From: Desulfobulbaceae bacterium
GTDB lineage: Bacteria; Desulfobacterota; Desulfobulbia; Desulfobulbales; Desulfocapsaceae
Direction of reading: 5' to 3'
Length of the DNA: 64,000 bases
Assembly (NCBI GenBank): GCA_031287565.1
Contig: JAITSS010000046.1
Location: forward strand, 1-64,000
Position 1 is the stretch's first letter. Every line of letters begins with the position of its first letter. Shown here piece after piece: positions 44,781 through 53,595 of the stretch. Below the pieces are notes generated by a model that was not told the origin of the DNA, did no database searches, and worked only from the letters and a program-made list of their open reading frames with translations. The translations under genes were made by a program, and so were the position numbers.

Positions 44781-46739
44781 CTAAAGGGCGAACAGTAAGG
44801 CGACGATGGCGGCGACGATATAGGCGATATAGAGCTGAATGCGTCCCTGCTGGATAAAACGCAGCCAAGCCGCGCCCTTGAATACCGCCGGGGCCAGCAC
44901 ATGCCTGAGGCTGGTTTCCGCCGGGTCGTCGATGCGGCTGGCGTAGCGGGCCGTCCAGACCGGGAACATGTTCTTGTCGCCAAGGCCGGAATAGTCCCGC
45001 CGCTCTTGGATTATCGGGTGGAAAAAAGTAGTCAGGCTTCGGACGAACGAGGCGCCAGTATACTGAATGCGCGCGGTCGGCTGGTTGAAACCGCAAGCCC
45101 AGGTCGGGCCGTGGGCGACAATTTTTTTGCGATAGGCGAAACGCCGCGCCAGGGCGGTGACGAGAAACAGCGTGAAGAAGATTCGCGTCGCCCAACCGAG
45201 GCGGGCGATCATCGTCTGGGCGGCGGCGTCCGGGCCGGGCAACAGGCCGGATATGGCGGTAAAGGCCAGGCCGATGAAGGGTTCCGGCCACAGACCAATC
45301 ACCAGACAGGCCAGGGCAAAGGCGATCATCACCAGGCGCATGGACCATCCGACCTCGCCGGCTGGTGGTTGCAATGGTTTTCGCGCCTGGCCCAAAAAGA
45401 CTATGGCCGCCACCTTGGTGAAGCAGGCCGCGGCTAGGCCGCCGATGAAGGCCAGGGCCAGAATCGCCGCCACCGCGAAAAGCGCGTCAATGCCAGTAAG
45501 CCGCGCTCCCAGAAAGGCCGCGTAGTAAATCAGAAATTCGCTGATGAAGCCGTTAAAGGGCGGCAATCCGGCAATGGCCGTCGAGCCGACGACAACGCTC
45601 CGGCCGGTTATCGGCATGGTTTTCATCAGGCCGCCCATGCGATCAATGTGGCGCAGCCCGGTTTGCTGAATGACCGCGCCCGCGCCCATGAAGAGCAGCG
45701 ATTTGAACAGGGCGTGATTCAGCGTATGCAAAAGCCCGCCCGCGAAGGCGAAGGCGGCCATCGTCTTGTCGCCAGCGGCAAGGCCAATCATGCCGAGGCC
45801 GAGGCCGATCAGGATAACGCCGATATTTTCGATGCTTGAATAGGCGAGTAGCCGCTTCAGTTCGTGTTTGCCCAGGGCCATCACCACCCCGAAAATGCCG
45901 GAGACGATGCCCAGAGCCAGGACGACCTGGCCGCAAAATGGCGCGGTGTAGGCCAGCGAAAAGAACAGGCGCAGGATGCCGTAAACGCCCATTTTGATCA
46001 TCAGGCCCGACATCAAAGCCGACACATGGCTGGGCGCGGCGGGATGGGCGCGCGGCAGCCAGATGTGCAGCGGCGCGACACCGGCCTTTGAACCGAAGCC
46101 GACCAAGGCCACGAGAAAGGCGGCGGTTTTCATGGCCGGGGCGGCCCCGGCGAAGGCGGCGAAATCCAGCGAGCCGCAGGCGGCGTAGACAATGCCGAAA
46201 GCGGCAAAGATGCACAAAGCGCCCGCCTGGGTGAACAGAAAATACAAACCGGCTGCCGAGCGCGTTTCGTCTTTGTCGTACTCGTGCAGAATCAAAAGGA
46301 ATGAAGAAAGCGACATGCACTCCCAGGCCAACGCGAAGGAAACGACGTCGCTGGCCATCGTCACCAGGGCCATTGAGACGACCAGGAGATTAAAAAGAAA
46401 CAGGTTGACGGCGTTGCGCCGATGTTCCTGCCCGTGGCCGAGATATTGGCCGCCATACAGGGCGATGAGCGGCGATACCATGAGGATCAGCGCCAGGAAA
46501 AAGAGCGAAAGCGGGTCAATGGCGAAGTTGAGCTGAAAGCTGCCCAGCCAGGAAAGACTGAAGGAAGAGGGCGTCTCCGGTCGGCTGTGCAAATCGACGA
46601 GGGCCGTAAGCGCGACAAGCATCGCCGCGAGATTGGCGGTGGCGTACAGCGACCGCATCAGACGCGGAACATGGTAGCTTAACAGGGCGAGTCCGCCCGA
46701 TACGATGAACAAGGCGAGCGCGTTCAGGAGTAGACGCAT
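44781..46739 (-). CDS. Antiporter-like membrane subunit (HyfB/NuoL-type)
   Basis: A 652-residue membrane protein, the largest subunit and first gene of the six-gene complex. It has some 14 or more helices; the core carries SKAGVAPLHIWLPRAHPAAPS and RLLAYSSIENIGVILIGLG. The C-terminal part (about 530-652) carries FxxGxN-type soluble loops as in HyfB. It should form a proton or sodium channel coupled to the redox subunits. AAGG lies upstream of its ATG. Confidence 0.9.
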   Translation of the reverse strand: MRLLLNALALFIVSGGLALLSYHVPRLMRSLYATANLAAMLVALTALVDLHSRPETPSSFSLSWLGSFQLNFAIDPLSLFFLALILMVSPLIALYGGQYLGHGQEHRRNAVNLFLFNLLVVSMALVTMASDVVSFALAWECMSLSSFLLILHEYDKDETRSAAGLYFLFTQAGALCIFAAFGIVYAACGSLDFAAFAGAAPAMKTAAFLVALVGFGSKAGVAPLHIWLPRAHPAAPSHVSALMSGLMIKMGVYGILRLFFSLAYTAPFCGQVVLALGIVSGIFGVVMALGKHELKRLLAYSSIENIGVILIGLGLGMIGLAAGDKTMAAFAFAGGLLHTLNHALFKSLLFMGAGAVIQQTGLRHIDRMGGLMKTMPITGRSVVVGSTAIAGLPPFNGFISEFLIYYAAFLGARLTGIDALFAVAAILALAFIGGLAAACFTKVAAIVFLGQARKPLQPPAGEVGWSMRLVMIAFALACLVIGLWPEPFIGLAFTAISGLLPGPDAAAQTMIARLGWATRIFFTLFLVTALARRFAYRKKIVAHGPTWACGFNQPTARIQYTGASFVRSLTTFFHPIIQERRDYSGLGDKNMFPVWTARYASRIDDPAETSLRHVLAPAVFKGAAWLRFIQQGRIQLYIAYIVAAIVALLFAL

Positions 46740-47090
46740 GGTGGATACCTTTTCGCCGGACCGTCTCCGGCGTGTATGTCGCGGTTTTTGCCGACCATGC
46801 TTGCTGATGCGGCGGCGCCACGGTGGAATCGTCCCGGCGCTGATGCGACCCGCCTCTGCCCGCTGTCGGCGGGTGTCGCAGACAGGCGAAAACGAAGCGG
46901 GCGGGCCGGGAGGCGTTCCGATAGATGGAATTGATAAAATTATTTAGGAAATTCAATAACATCAGAAAAAAACAATGACGGGGCGGGAAAATACCAGACA
47001 GACCGGGGCGCGACAAGGGAAGAAAAAATCCGCCGCCGCATGGTATGATGGCGGCATCGGAGGCATCCCATCACACAGAGGAGGAACACC
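46740..47090. other. Divergent intergenic region
   Basis: These 351 bases separate the Ehr-type operon from the DUF362 gene. No gene is seen. An AT-rich stretch near 46930-46965 may hold the promoter of the membrane-complex operon. An extended -10 sequence TGGTATGAT at 47041-47049 is a candidate promoter for the DUF362 gene. Confidence 0.4.
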
Positions 47091-48056
47091 ATGAAAAAGA
47101 ACAATCTTTCCAGACGCGCCTTTATCAAAACCGGAACAATGGCGGCGGGGATGCTGACGCTCGGCGCTTTTCCCGGCGGCGCGTTGGCGCAACCAGATAA
47201 TCAGGCAACCGTCTATTTCAGCAAAGAAATCAGCGGCGCCAATCTCATCAAAGCCTATGAGCGTGTCGGCGGCAAGCTGAGCGGCAAAATCGCCGTCAAA
47301 CTGCATACCGGCGAACCGGGCGGGCCGAATATCCTGCCGCGCCAAATGGTGCGCGAGCTTATTGCCCGCATTCCCAGCGCGACCATCGTCGAATGCAATG
47401 TCCTCTACAACAGCCCTCGGCGGGAAACGGCGAGCCACCGGCAAACCATTCTGGAAAACGGTTGGACATTCTGTCCCGTGGACATCATGGACGAAGACGG
47501 CGACGTCACGCTGCCGATTCCCGGCGGCAAACAACTGACGGAAGTCGCGGTCGGCAAACATCTGCTCAACTACGATTCGCTGTTGGCGCTCACCCATTTC
47601 AAGGGGCACGCCATCGGCGGCTTCGGCGGTTCACTGAAAAATATCGCCATCGGCTGCGCTTCCGGCAAAACCGGCAAGGCTCAGATTCACCAGGGCAACC
47701 AGGCCCCGTGGCTCAGCGGCCCGGTTTTCATGGAACGCATGGTCGAAGGCGGTAAGGCGATTACCAATCACTTCGGGCCGCGCATCGTCTATATCAATGT
47801 GCTACGGAACATGTCCGTGGACTGTGACTGCGCCGGAAAACGCGCCGCCGCGCCCACGGCTCCGGACTTGGGCATCCTCGCCTCGACCGATATTCTCGCT
47901 GTCGATAAGGCGTCGGTTGATATGATCTACGCCCTGCCGGTGAGCGCGCGCCACGATCTGGTGGAACGCATCGAAAGCCGCGGTGGCCTGCGCCAGCTTG
48001 AATACATGAAAATTATGGGGATGGGCAACGAGCGTTACCGGCTGGTGGAAATATAA
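47091..48056 (+). CDS. Tat-exported DUF362 protein
   Basis: A 321-residue protein with a twin-arginine signal (LSRRAFIKTGTMAAGMLTLG, cleavage near ALA-Q) and a DUF362 domain: KIAVKLHTGEPGGPNILPRQ, LTHFKGHAIGGFGGSLKNI and a cysteine pair in VDCDCAGK. Relatives often carry ferredoxin clusters; this one does not. Tat export suggests folding, perhaps with a cofactor, before export. The reaction is unknown. GAGGAGG precedes the ATG by 7 bases. Confidence 0.85.
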   Translation: MKKNNLSRRAFIKTGTMAAGMLTLGAFPGGALAQPDNQATVYFSKEISGANLIKAYERVGGKLSGKIAVKLHTGEPGGPNILPRQMVRELIARIPSATIVECNVLYNSPRRETASHRQTILENGWTFCPVDIMDEDGDVTLPIPGGKQLTEVAVGKHLLNYDSLLALTHFKGHAIGGFGGSLKNIAIGCASGKTGKAQIHQGNQAPWLSGPVFMERMVEGGKAITNHFGPRIVYINVLRNMSVDCDCAGKRAAAPTAPDLGILASTDILAVDKASVDMIYALPVSARHDLVERIESRGGLRQLEYMKIMGMGNERYRLVEI

Positions 48057-48083
48057 GACGCTGATTGAGAATCTGTTGGTCTT

Positions 48084-48134
48084 GTCGGGGCGGTTTGTAT
48101 CGGCTCAAGTCCGGTACAGGTTGGCCGCCCCGAC
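48084..48134. terminator. Large stem-loop between convergent genes
   Basis: GTCGGGGCGG (48084-48093) pairs exactly with CCGCCCCGAC (48125-48134), with a 31-base loop. It lies between convergent DUF362 and glyS genes. It has no T run and resembles dispersed GC-rich palindromic repeats, so it may be a repeat element used as a terminator. Confidence 0.45.
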
Positions 48135-48212
48135 GGTGGCTTGACCAACTTACCGCGCCCCTACAGTCCGAACGGTTGAAGCGTTGATCAGCGTTTCTTT
48201 CATGCCGCTTTT

Positions 48213-50279
48213 TTATTCCTGAATCTTCGATAAATCGCCAATCTGAAGCGCCAGCTCGCCAATCGCGGTGAGCAGATTCAGGCGGTTGCGGCGCGTGGCT
48301 TCATCTTCGGCCATAACCATCACCTGGGTGAAAAACTGATCCAGCGGTTCCTTCAAACGCAGCATGACCAGGAGCGCCTCGGCGTAGCAACCGGCGGCCA
48401 CAAGCGGCGCCATGCCGTCGCGGGCCGCGAGGAAGGCTTCGCGTAGCGCCTTTTCCGCCGGTTCCACGAGTAGTCCGGCGTTCACAGTGGTGTCATGGTT
48501 GTCTTTGCAGATATTGCGGATGCGTTTGCAGGCGGCGGCCAACGGCGCGAAGGTCGGTTGCTGGCGAATATCGGTCAGCGCTCGCAGCCGCGCCGCCACT
48601 TCTGTCAGGTCGTCAAAGGCGACGGCGGTCACAGCCTGGATAATGCCCGTGTCGTACCCTTTGGCCGCCATATCGTTTTCAAAGCGGCCCTGAATGAAGC
48701 GCATCAGGCGGTGGGTGGTTTCGGCCGAGGCATCGACCTTATCGCCATACAAGGCCAGGGCCTTCTGGATGAGTTCACGCAGGGAAAAGCGATCGTGCCG
48801 ATCCAGGACGATATGGATGATCGCCACGGCTAGGCGGCGCAGGCCGAACGGATCGGCGGTTCCGGTCGGCGCTTGGCCGATGCCGAAGCAACCGGCCAGG
48901 CTATCGAGGCGGTCGGCCAAACCGAGAATCGCCGCCGCCTCGTTTTTTGGCAATTCGTCATCGGCGCGGCGTGGCAGATAATGCCCTTCAATCGCCTGCG
49001 CCACCGCCTCCGGTTCGCCGGCCAGACGGGCGTAGACCGCGCCCATCGTCCCTTGCAGGCTGGGAAATTCCCCGACCATGTTGGTCATCAAGTCGGCCTT
49101 GCAGAGTGACGCCGCCCGGCCGGTTATGGCCGCCGCTTCCGGTGCCAGTTTTTCGGCGAGTAAGCGGGAAAGCTTTTCCAGCCGCGCCGTCTTTTCCAGC
49201 ATCGTGCCCAGTTTGGCTTGAAAAACAATGCCGGATAGACGAGCGTGGCAATCATCCAGAGAAATTTTCCTGTCTTCGTTATAGAAGAACAGCGCATCGG
49301 AAAGCCTGGCTCGCAGAACACGTTGATGACCGCAGCAGGTGACGGCGGCTTCGCGCACTTTGGTATTGTTGATAGCGACAAAAGCCGCGAGCAGTTTGCC
49401 GTCCGCGCCTCGCACCGGAAAACATTTCTGATGCTCACGCATCGAGGTGATCAGCACTTCCGGCGGCAACTGCAAAAATTTTTCATCGAAGCGACCGCAG
49501 ACGCCGAACGGCATTTCCACCAGATTGGTATCGAGATCAATAAGTTCCTGGTCGGACGCCACCTGGCCCGCCAGCCCGGAGGCCGCGACCGCCGTCTCAA
49601 GCTCACGCACGACCGCCTGGCGGCGCTCGCAAATGTCGGCAAGCACAAAATGGTGGCGCAACATGTCCTGGTATTCGGCGGGATCGGTCAGCGTCAGCTC
49701 GCCGTCGGCGAGAAAACGATGTCCGTAGCTGACGCGGCCAGCGGTGATATGCTCAAAATGCACCGGCAGGATTTCTGCGCCAAAAAGGGCGACCAACCAC
49801 TGAATCGGTCGGGCAAAGGCCAGCCGTCCCGCGCCCCAGCGCATTGATTTGGGAAAAGACAGGCCGAGCATGATCTTTTCCAGAGCGGCGGGCAAAAGCG
49901 CCTTGCTTTCCTCGCCTTTCACTTCACGGGCCAGTTGCAGGTATTCGCCCTTGGCGGTGACGACCACCTTCAGATCGTTAACATCGGCGTTTTTTGCGCG
50001 GGCGAAGCCAACCGCCGCTTTCGTGAACTGGCCGCTGGCGTCGAGGCCCGCCGCTTTGGCCGGGCCAAGCAGCTCTTCGCGTGTATCGGCCTGGCGCGCC
50101 CCGACATCTTTGACCAGAAGGGTGAGCCGACGCGGCGTGCCCAAGGCTTTGACCTCGCCTGCGGCGATGCGCAATTCGGCGATGTCGGCCATGAACGCCG
50201 CTTTGAGCTGGTCTAGGGCCGGTTTGATATAACCGGCGGGGATTTCCTCGCATCCGATTTCAAACAGCAGGTCAGGCAT
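48213..50279 (-). CDS. glyS: Glycyl-tRNA synthetase beta subunit
   Basis: The 688-residue beta subunit of the alpha2-beta2 bacterial glycyl-tRNA synthetase, which binds tRNA. The N-terminus LLFEIGCEEIPAGYIKPAL fixes the start at 50279. Typical parts are REHQKCFPV, an HD-like domain region and a C-terminal DALR anticodon-binding domain (about 580-680). The alpha subunit gene glyQ, usually directly upstream, is not here; a FolE2-like gene takes that place. glyQ must be elsewhere. Confidence 0.95.
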   Translation of the reverse strand: MPDLLFEIGCEEIPAGYIKPALDQLKAAFMADIAELRIAAGEVKALGTPRRLTLLVKDVGARQADTREELLGPAKAAGLDASGQFTKAAVGFARAKNADVNDLKVVVTAKGEYLQLAREVKGEESKALLPAALEKIMLGLSFPKSMRWGAGRLAFARPIQWLVALFGAEILPVHFEHITAGRVSYGHRFLADGELTLTDPAEYQDMLRHHFVLADICERRQAVVRELETAVAASGLAGQVASDQELIDLDTNLVEMPFGVCGRFDEKFLQLPPEVLITSMREHQKCFPVRGADGKLLAAFVAINNTKVREAAVTCCGHQRVLRARLSDALFFYNEDRKISLDDCHARLSGIVFQAKLGTMLEKTARLEKLSRLLAEKLAPEAAAITGRAASLCKADLMTNMVGEFPSLQGTMGAVYARLAGEPEAVAQAIEGHYLPRRADDELPKNEAAAILGLADRLDSLAGCFGIGQAPTGTADPFGLRRLAVAIIHIVLDRHDRFSLRELIQKALALYGDKVDASAETTHRLMRFIQGRFENDMAAKGYDTGIIQAVTAVAFDDLTEVAARLRALTDIRQQPTFAPLAAACKRIRNICKDNHDTTVNAGLLVEPAEKALREAFLAARDGMAPLVAAGCYAEALLVMLRLKEPLDQFFTQVMVMAEDEATRRNRLNLLTAIGELALQIGDLSKIQE

Positions 50280-50340
50280 GGCGACTTCCGAGAGTGAAAA
50301 TGAAAGGGGGGGAACAAGCGAGGCGTTGAGGCGCGGTCGC

Positions 50341-51066
50341 TCAGTTTGATTCCAAGGTGGCGAAGGTCGAATAATCGGCGCCGAGATTTTCCACAAGAAT
50401 TGAATAATGCGCCACTTCGGGCAGGGACGACAGGCGCTCGCCGACGCGAGTCACCAGGGCCTCCACCGACAGGGTTTTATGGTCGCCCGGCGCAAGCATC
50501 GCCAACTCCGATTCGATGCCCTGTTCGATATACGAAAGCAAATCCTCAAGCCAGATAAAGGCTTTAAACCGCACCGTCGCTTCAAGTCGGCCCCAGTGCC
50601 CGGCCAGGCGCGGCAGGTTGCCGCCGGGGTGGGCCGAACGCGGCGGGATGATCGGCAAGACCAGTTTGAACTGGATGTCGCTGGTTTCGGTCAGAGAGCC
50701 TATCATCGTCACCGTGCATTGCCGCACGGCCAGCGAGCCGTCCGCGCCGTCGGAAGTGAAAAAATACGGGAATTCCATCTCCAGGTGCGAAGCTTCGGCG
50801 TCGAGCCGCTCCTTCATCTTCTCCAAAATCAGATGAAAGCTACGGATGTCGATTTTGCCATGAAATTCGTTCAGGATTTCGATGAACCGGCTCATGTGCG
50901 TGCCTTTGAAGCGATGCGGCAGGTTCACGTACATGTTCAGGGTGGCGATGGTGTTCTGCTCTTTTTTCGCCTTGTCGCGCAGGGTAATCGGATAGGAAAC
51001 GGTTTTGACCCCGACCTTTCGTATATCGACGCGGCGATGGTCAAGCTGATTCTGGATGTCTTTCAT
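50341..51066 (-). CDS. FolE2-like protein lacking the usual zinc ligands
   Basis: A 241-residue protein that aligns with GTP cyclohydrolase IB (FolE2): VGVKTVSYPITLRDKA, then LPHRFKGTHMSRFIEILNEF and RLDAEASHLEMEFPYFF. In FolE2 the next block is SLCPCSKEI with the zinc cysteine; here it reads PIIPPRSAHPGGN. The C-terminal ESIHNHSAY block reads LGADYSTFATLESN. Thus the cysteine and histidines needed for the metal site are missing. It may have another activity or be a structural paralogue. It is just upstream of glyS on the same strand. Confidence 0.7.
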   Translation of the reverse strand: MKDIQNQLDHRRVDIRKVGVKTVSYPITLRDKAKKEQNTIATLNMYVNLPHRFKGTHMSRFIEILNEFHGKIDIRSFHLILEKMKERLDAEASHLEMEFPYFFTSDGADGSLAVRQCTVTMIGSLTETSDIQFKLVLPIIPPRSAHPGGNLPRLAGHWGRLEATVRFKAFIWLEDLLSYIEQGIESELAMLAPGDHKTLSVEALVTRVGERLSSLPEVAHYSILVENLGADYSTFATLESN

Positions 51067-51299
51067 GGGTGGATGTTGGGAGACGTTTCCGCGCTTCGCC
51101 CGCGACGTTTTTTAGCACGTCGCATATTTTTCAAATAGGGTCAATCGCGCTGGTTTGGCTTTGGGGCGACGCGAAAAAATCACGTTTCACGTTCGTTTCG
51201 GGTCATCCTTCAGATCAATTCAGCCCTTCTTTCAGAGCGGCGATACATTTAGCCAGCGTCGCCGGCAATTTTTCTCTTGTCCACAAAGCCGCCACTCGA

Positions 51300-51653
51300 C
51301 TACTCCCCCAAATATTTGCTCGCCGCCGCTTTCAGGGTGGTCAGGTTGCCGGATTTGATGATGTAGTCATCGGAGGCCCAGCAGGAAATGTCTTCCATGT
51401 AGTTCGGATAGGCGGTGCAGAGAATGACTGGCACCGCCGCGTCAATGGTTTTCATCTGTCGTAGCACTTCCAGGCCATTCATGCCGGGCATCTGAATGTC
51501 GAGAATCACCAGGTCGGGCTTGTCGTCCCAGAAGAACCGGATGGCCTTCTCGCCGTTTTCAGCCAGTAGCACGCGATAGCCGTCGTCTTCAAATTCAGCC
51601 TGATAGAGAACGCGGATGCTTTCCTCGTCATCGACGATCAATATGGTTTTCAT
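51300..51653 (-). CDS. Single-domain response regulator (CheY-like)
   Basis: A 117-residue receiver domain. The acidic pair is in ILIVDDEESI, the phosphoacceptor in LVILDIQMPGMNG, the Thr/Ser in ILCTAYP, and the usual lysine in YIIKSG. There is no output domain, so it acts by protein contact or as a phosphorelay member. No kinase is adjacent. It is followed upstream by galT on the same strand, 16 bases away. Confidence 0.88.
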   Translation of the reverse strand: MKTILIVDDEESIRVLYQAEFEDDGYRVLLAENGEKAIRFFWDDKPDLVILDIQMPGMNGLEVLRQMKTIDAAVPVILCTAYPNYMEDISCWASDDYIIKSGNLTTLKAAASKYLGE

Positions 51654-51669
51654 CGACTTATCCTCCTGG

Positions 51670-52677
51670 TCACGACGCGGCGGCCTCTTTCATGTGCCGG
51701 GTGGCTTCTTCCGGCGGCATCGGGTTGATGTAAAATCCCGACCCCCATTCAAAACCGGCAATTGAGGTCAGTTTCGGCACAATCTCCAGATGCCAATGGT
51801 AATGGTCAAGACCGCTGGAGCGCAGCGGGTTGGTGTGCAATACGAAATTATAGGGGACGCCGGGGATAACCTTGTCCAACTGGCGCAGGGTTTGTGAGAA
51901 CATGCGGGCCAACGAGGCCAGGCTGTTGTTGTTTTGTTGGCTATAGTCGGAATCGTGCGCCTTGGGCATCACCCACATTTCAAAGGGGGTACGCGGCGCG
52001 TAGGGTGAAATGACGATGAAATCCTCGTTTTGGTCGATGACGCGAATATTCTGATGAATTTCCTGCGCGATCACGTCGCAGTACACGCAACGTTCCTTGA
52101 AGTGGTAGTAGGACGCCGCGCCCTCCATCTCGGAAACGATCATCTGCGGAATGATTGGCAGGGCGATCAACTGTGAATGCGAATGTTCCAAGGACGCCCC
52201 GGCGGCGCGGCCATGATTTTTGAAAATCATGACATAGCGGAAACGCGGGTCTTTTTTCAGGTCGAGTATCCGCTCGCGGTAAGCCAGAAGGACGTAAAAC
52301 AATTTTTCCGGCGCCATATAGGCGAACTGCTCATCGTGGTTTGGGCTTTCGATGACTAATTCGTGGGCGCCGATGCCGTTCATGTGGTCATACATGCCCT
52401 CGCCGGCTTTGTTGAGAGAGCCTTCGATACGCAGGGCCGGATATTTGTTGGGAACAACTCGCACCAGCCAATTGGGGGCATTGGGCGTCTGGTCGCCGTT
52501 CGGGCGATAGGCCCAGACTTCGGGTGGCGTGGTGTATTCGTGGCCGGAGCAAAGCGGGCAAAAGCCATCGTTTTTCGTCGTCGGCGGCTCGATGACGAAA
52601 TCGGTGGGCCGTTGTCGGCGCTCGGTGGCGATGATGATCCAACGTCCGAGCACCGGATCCCTGCGCAACTCAGGCAT
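51670..52677 (-). CDS. galT: Galactose-1-phosphate uridylyltransferase
   Basis: A 335-residue HIT-superfamily enzyme that transfers UMP between UDP-glucose and galactose-1-phosphate. Zinc and active-site parts are seen: FCPLCSGHE (zinc cysteines), NHGRAAGASLEHSHSQLIALP (active loop with HSHSQ) and HYHWHLEIVP near the end. The start MPELRRDPVLGRWIIIATER is the typical N-terminus. No galK or galE is close, so it may serve sugar-nucleotide supply, not galactose use. Confidence 0.92.
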   Translation of the reverse strand: MPELRRDPVLGRWIIIATERRQRPTDFVIEPPTTKNDGFCPLCSGHEYTTPPEVWAYRPNGDQTPNAPNWLVRVVPNKYPALRIEGSLNKAGEGMYDHMNGIGAHELVIESPNHDEQFAYMAPEKLFYVLLAYRERILDLKKDPRFRYVMIFKNHGRAAGASLEHSHSQLIALPIIPQMIVSEMEGAASYYHFKERCVYCDVIAQEIHQNIRVIDQNEDFIVISPYAPRTPFEMWVMPKAHDSDYSQQNNNSLASLARMFSQTLRQLDKVIPGVPYNFVLHTNPLRSSGLDHYHWHLEIVPKLTSIAGFEWGSGFYINPMPPEEATRHMKEAAAS

Positions 52678-52687
52678 GAACGCCCTC

Positions 52688-53050
52688 CTATTGTCCCATG
52701 GATTTTTCTTTGTTTTCCTGCAAGGTCTTGCAGTCGATGCAGAGATTAGTCACTGGCCGGGCTTCCAAACGTTTGACGCCGATTTCCTCGCCGCAATTGG
52801 CGCAGACGCCATACACCCCGTCGTCGATCCGGATCAGGGCTTCCTTGATTTTCTTCAGCAGCTTTTTTTCGCGATCACGGATGCGCAACTCAAAACCGCG
52901 ATCTGATTCGATGGTGGCGCGGTCGTTGGGGTCGGGAATATTGGTGTTCTGGTCGGTCATTCCTTCGAGCGTTTTCTCCATCGCTTGCTCGAGTTCGGCC
53001 TGTTTGGCCAGGAGTTGACCGCGAAATTGCTCCAGTATTTCTTTTTCCAT
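52688..53050 (-). CDS. dksA: DksA/TraR-family zinc-finger protein
   Basis: A 120-residue transcription factor of the DksA family, which enters the RNA polymerase secondary channel and works with ppGpp. The coiled coil is at about 5-70, with the DP-containing tip NIPDPNDRAT, and the C4 zinc finger is CANCG...CIDCK at about 82-107. It is in a compact run with galT, moaC and dnaJ. Confidence 0.88.
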   Translation of the reverse strand: MEKEILEQFRGQLLAKQAELEQAMEKTLEGMTDQNTNIPDPNDRATIESDRGFELRIRDREKKLLKKIKEALIRIDDGVYGVCANCGEEIGVKRLEARPVTNLCIDCKTLQENKEKSMGQ

Positions 53051-53062
53051 CGCACGCTCCAG

Positions 53063-53584
53063 TTAGGGTGATTCCAGCTCGGCCATGGGCGTTTTCACTT
53101 CCGTAAAGCGAAAATGACCGCTTTTGCCGCCGCTTTTTTCCAAAAGGTGAATGCCGTCGATGGCGATGGTTTTATCCACCGCCTTGCACATGTCGTAAAT
53201 CGTCAGCGCCGCCACCGAGACCGCCGTCAGCGCCTCCATCTCAACGCCGGTTTGCCCGGTGACGCCGACGGTGGCGATAATGTCCACCGCCTGGTCTTCT
53301 TCGCAGAGTGAAAATTCGATGTCGGCGCGGCTTATCGCCAAAGGGTGCGCGAGTGGAATGAGTTGATCGACCTTTTTCGCGGCCATGATGCCGGCGATTC
53401 GGGCCACGCCCAGCACGTCGCCTTTGGCTGTCGCGCCTTCCCGCACTTTGGCGAAGGCCACCGCGCCCAGACGCACGCGCCCAGTGGCGCGGGCCAGGCG
53501 CGCGGTCGCCGTTTTGCCGCCGACATCAACCATGACGGCCTGGCCGGACGCATTAAAATGGGTCAAACGGGGCGCGTCGGTCAT
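53063..53584 (-). CDS. moaC: Cyclic pyranopterin monophosphate synthase
   Basis: A 173-residue MoaC, which with MoaA makes cyclic pyranopterin monophosphate, the first molybdopterin intermediate. The family pattern is clear: [38 protein letters not shown] and [22 protein letters not shown]. Key residues are in the LAHPL loop and MCKA. Molybdopterin is separate from FeMo-cofactor. No other moa gene is near. Confidence 0.95.
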   Translation of the reverse strand: MTDAPRLTHFNASGQAVMVDVGGKTATARLARATGRVRLGAVAFAKVREGATAKGDVLGVARIAGIMAAKKVDQLIPLAHPLAISRADIEFSLCEEDQAVDIIATVGVTGQTGVEMEALTAVSVAALTIYDMCKAVDKTIAIDGIHLLEKSGGKSGHFRFTEVKTPMAELESP

Positions 53585-53595
53585 GGCTTTTCCTG

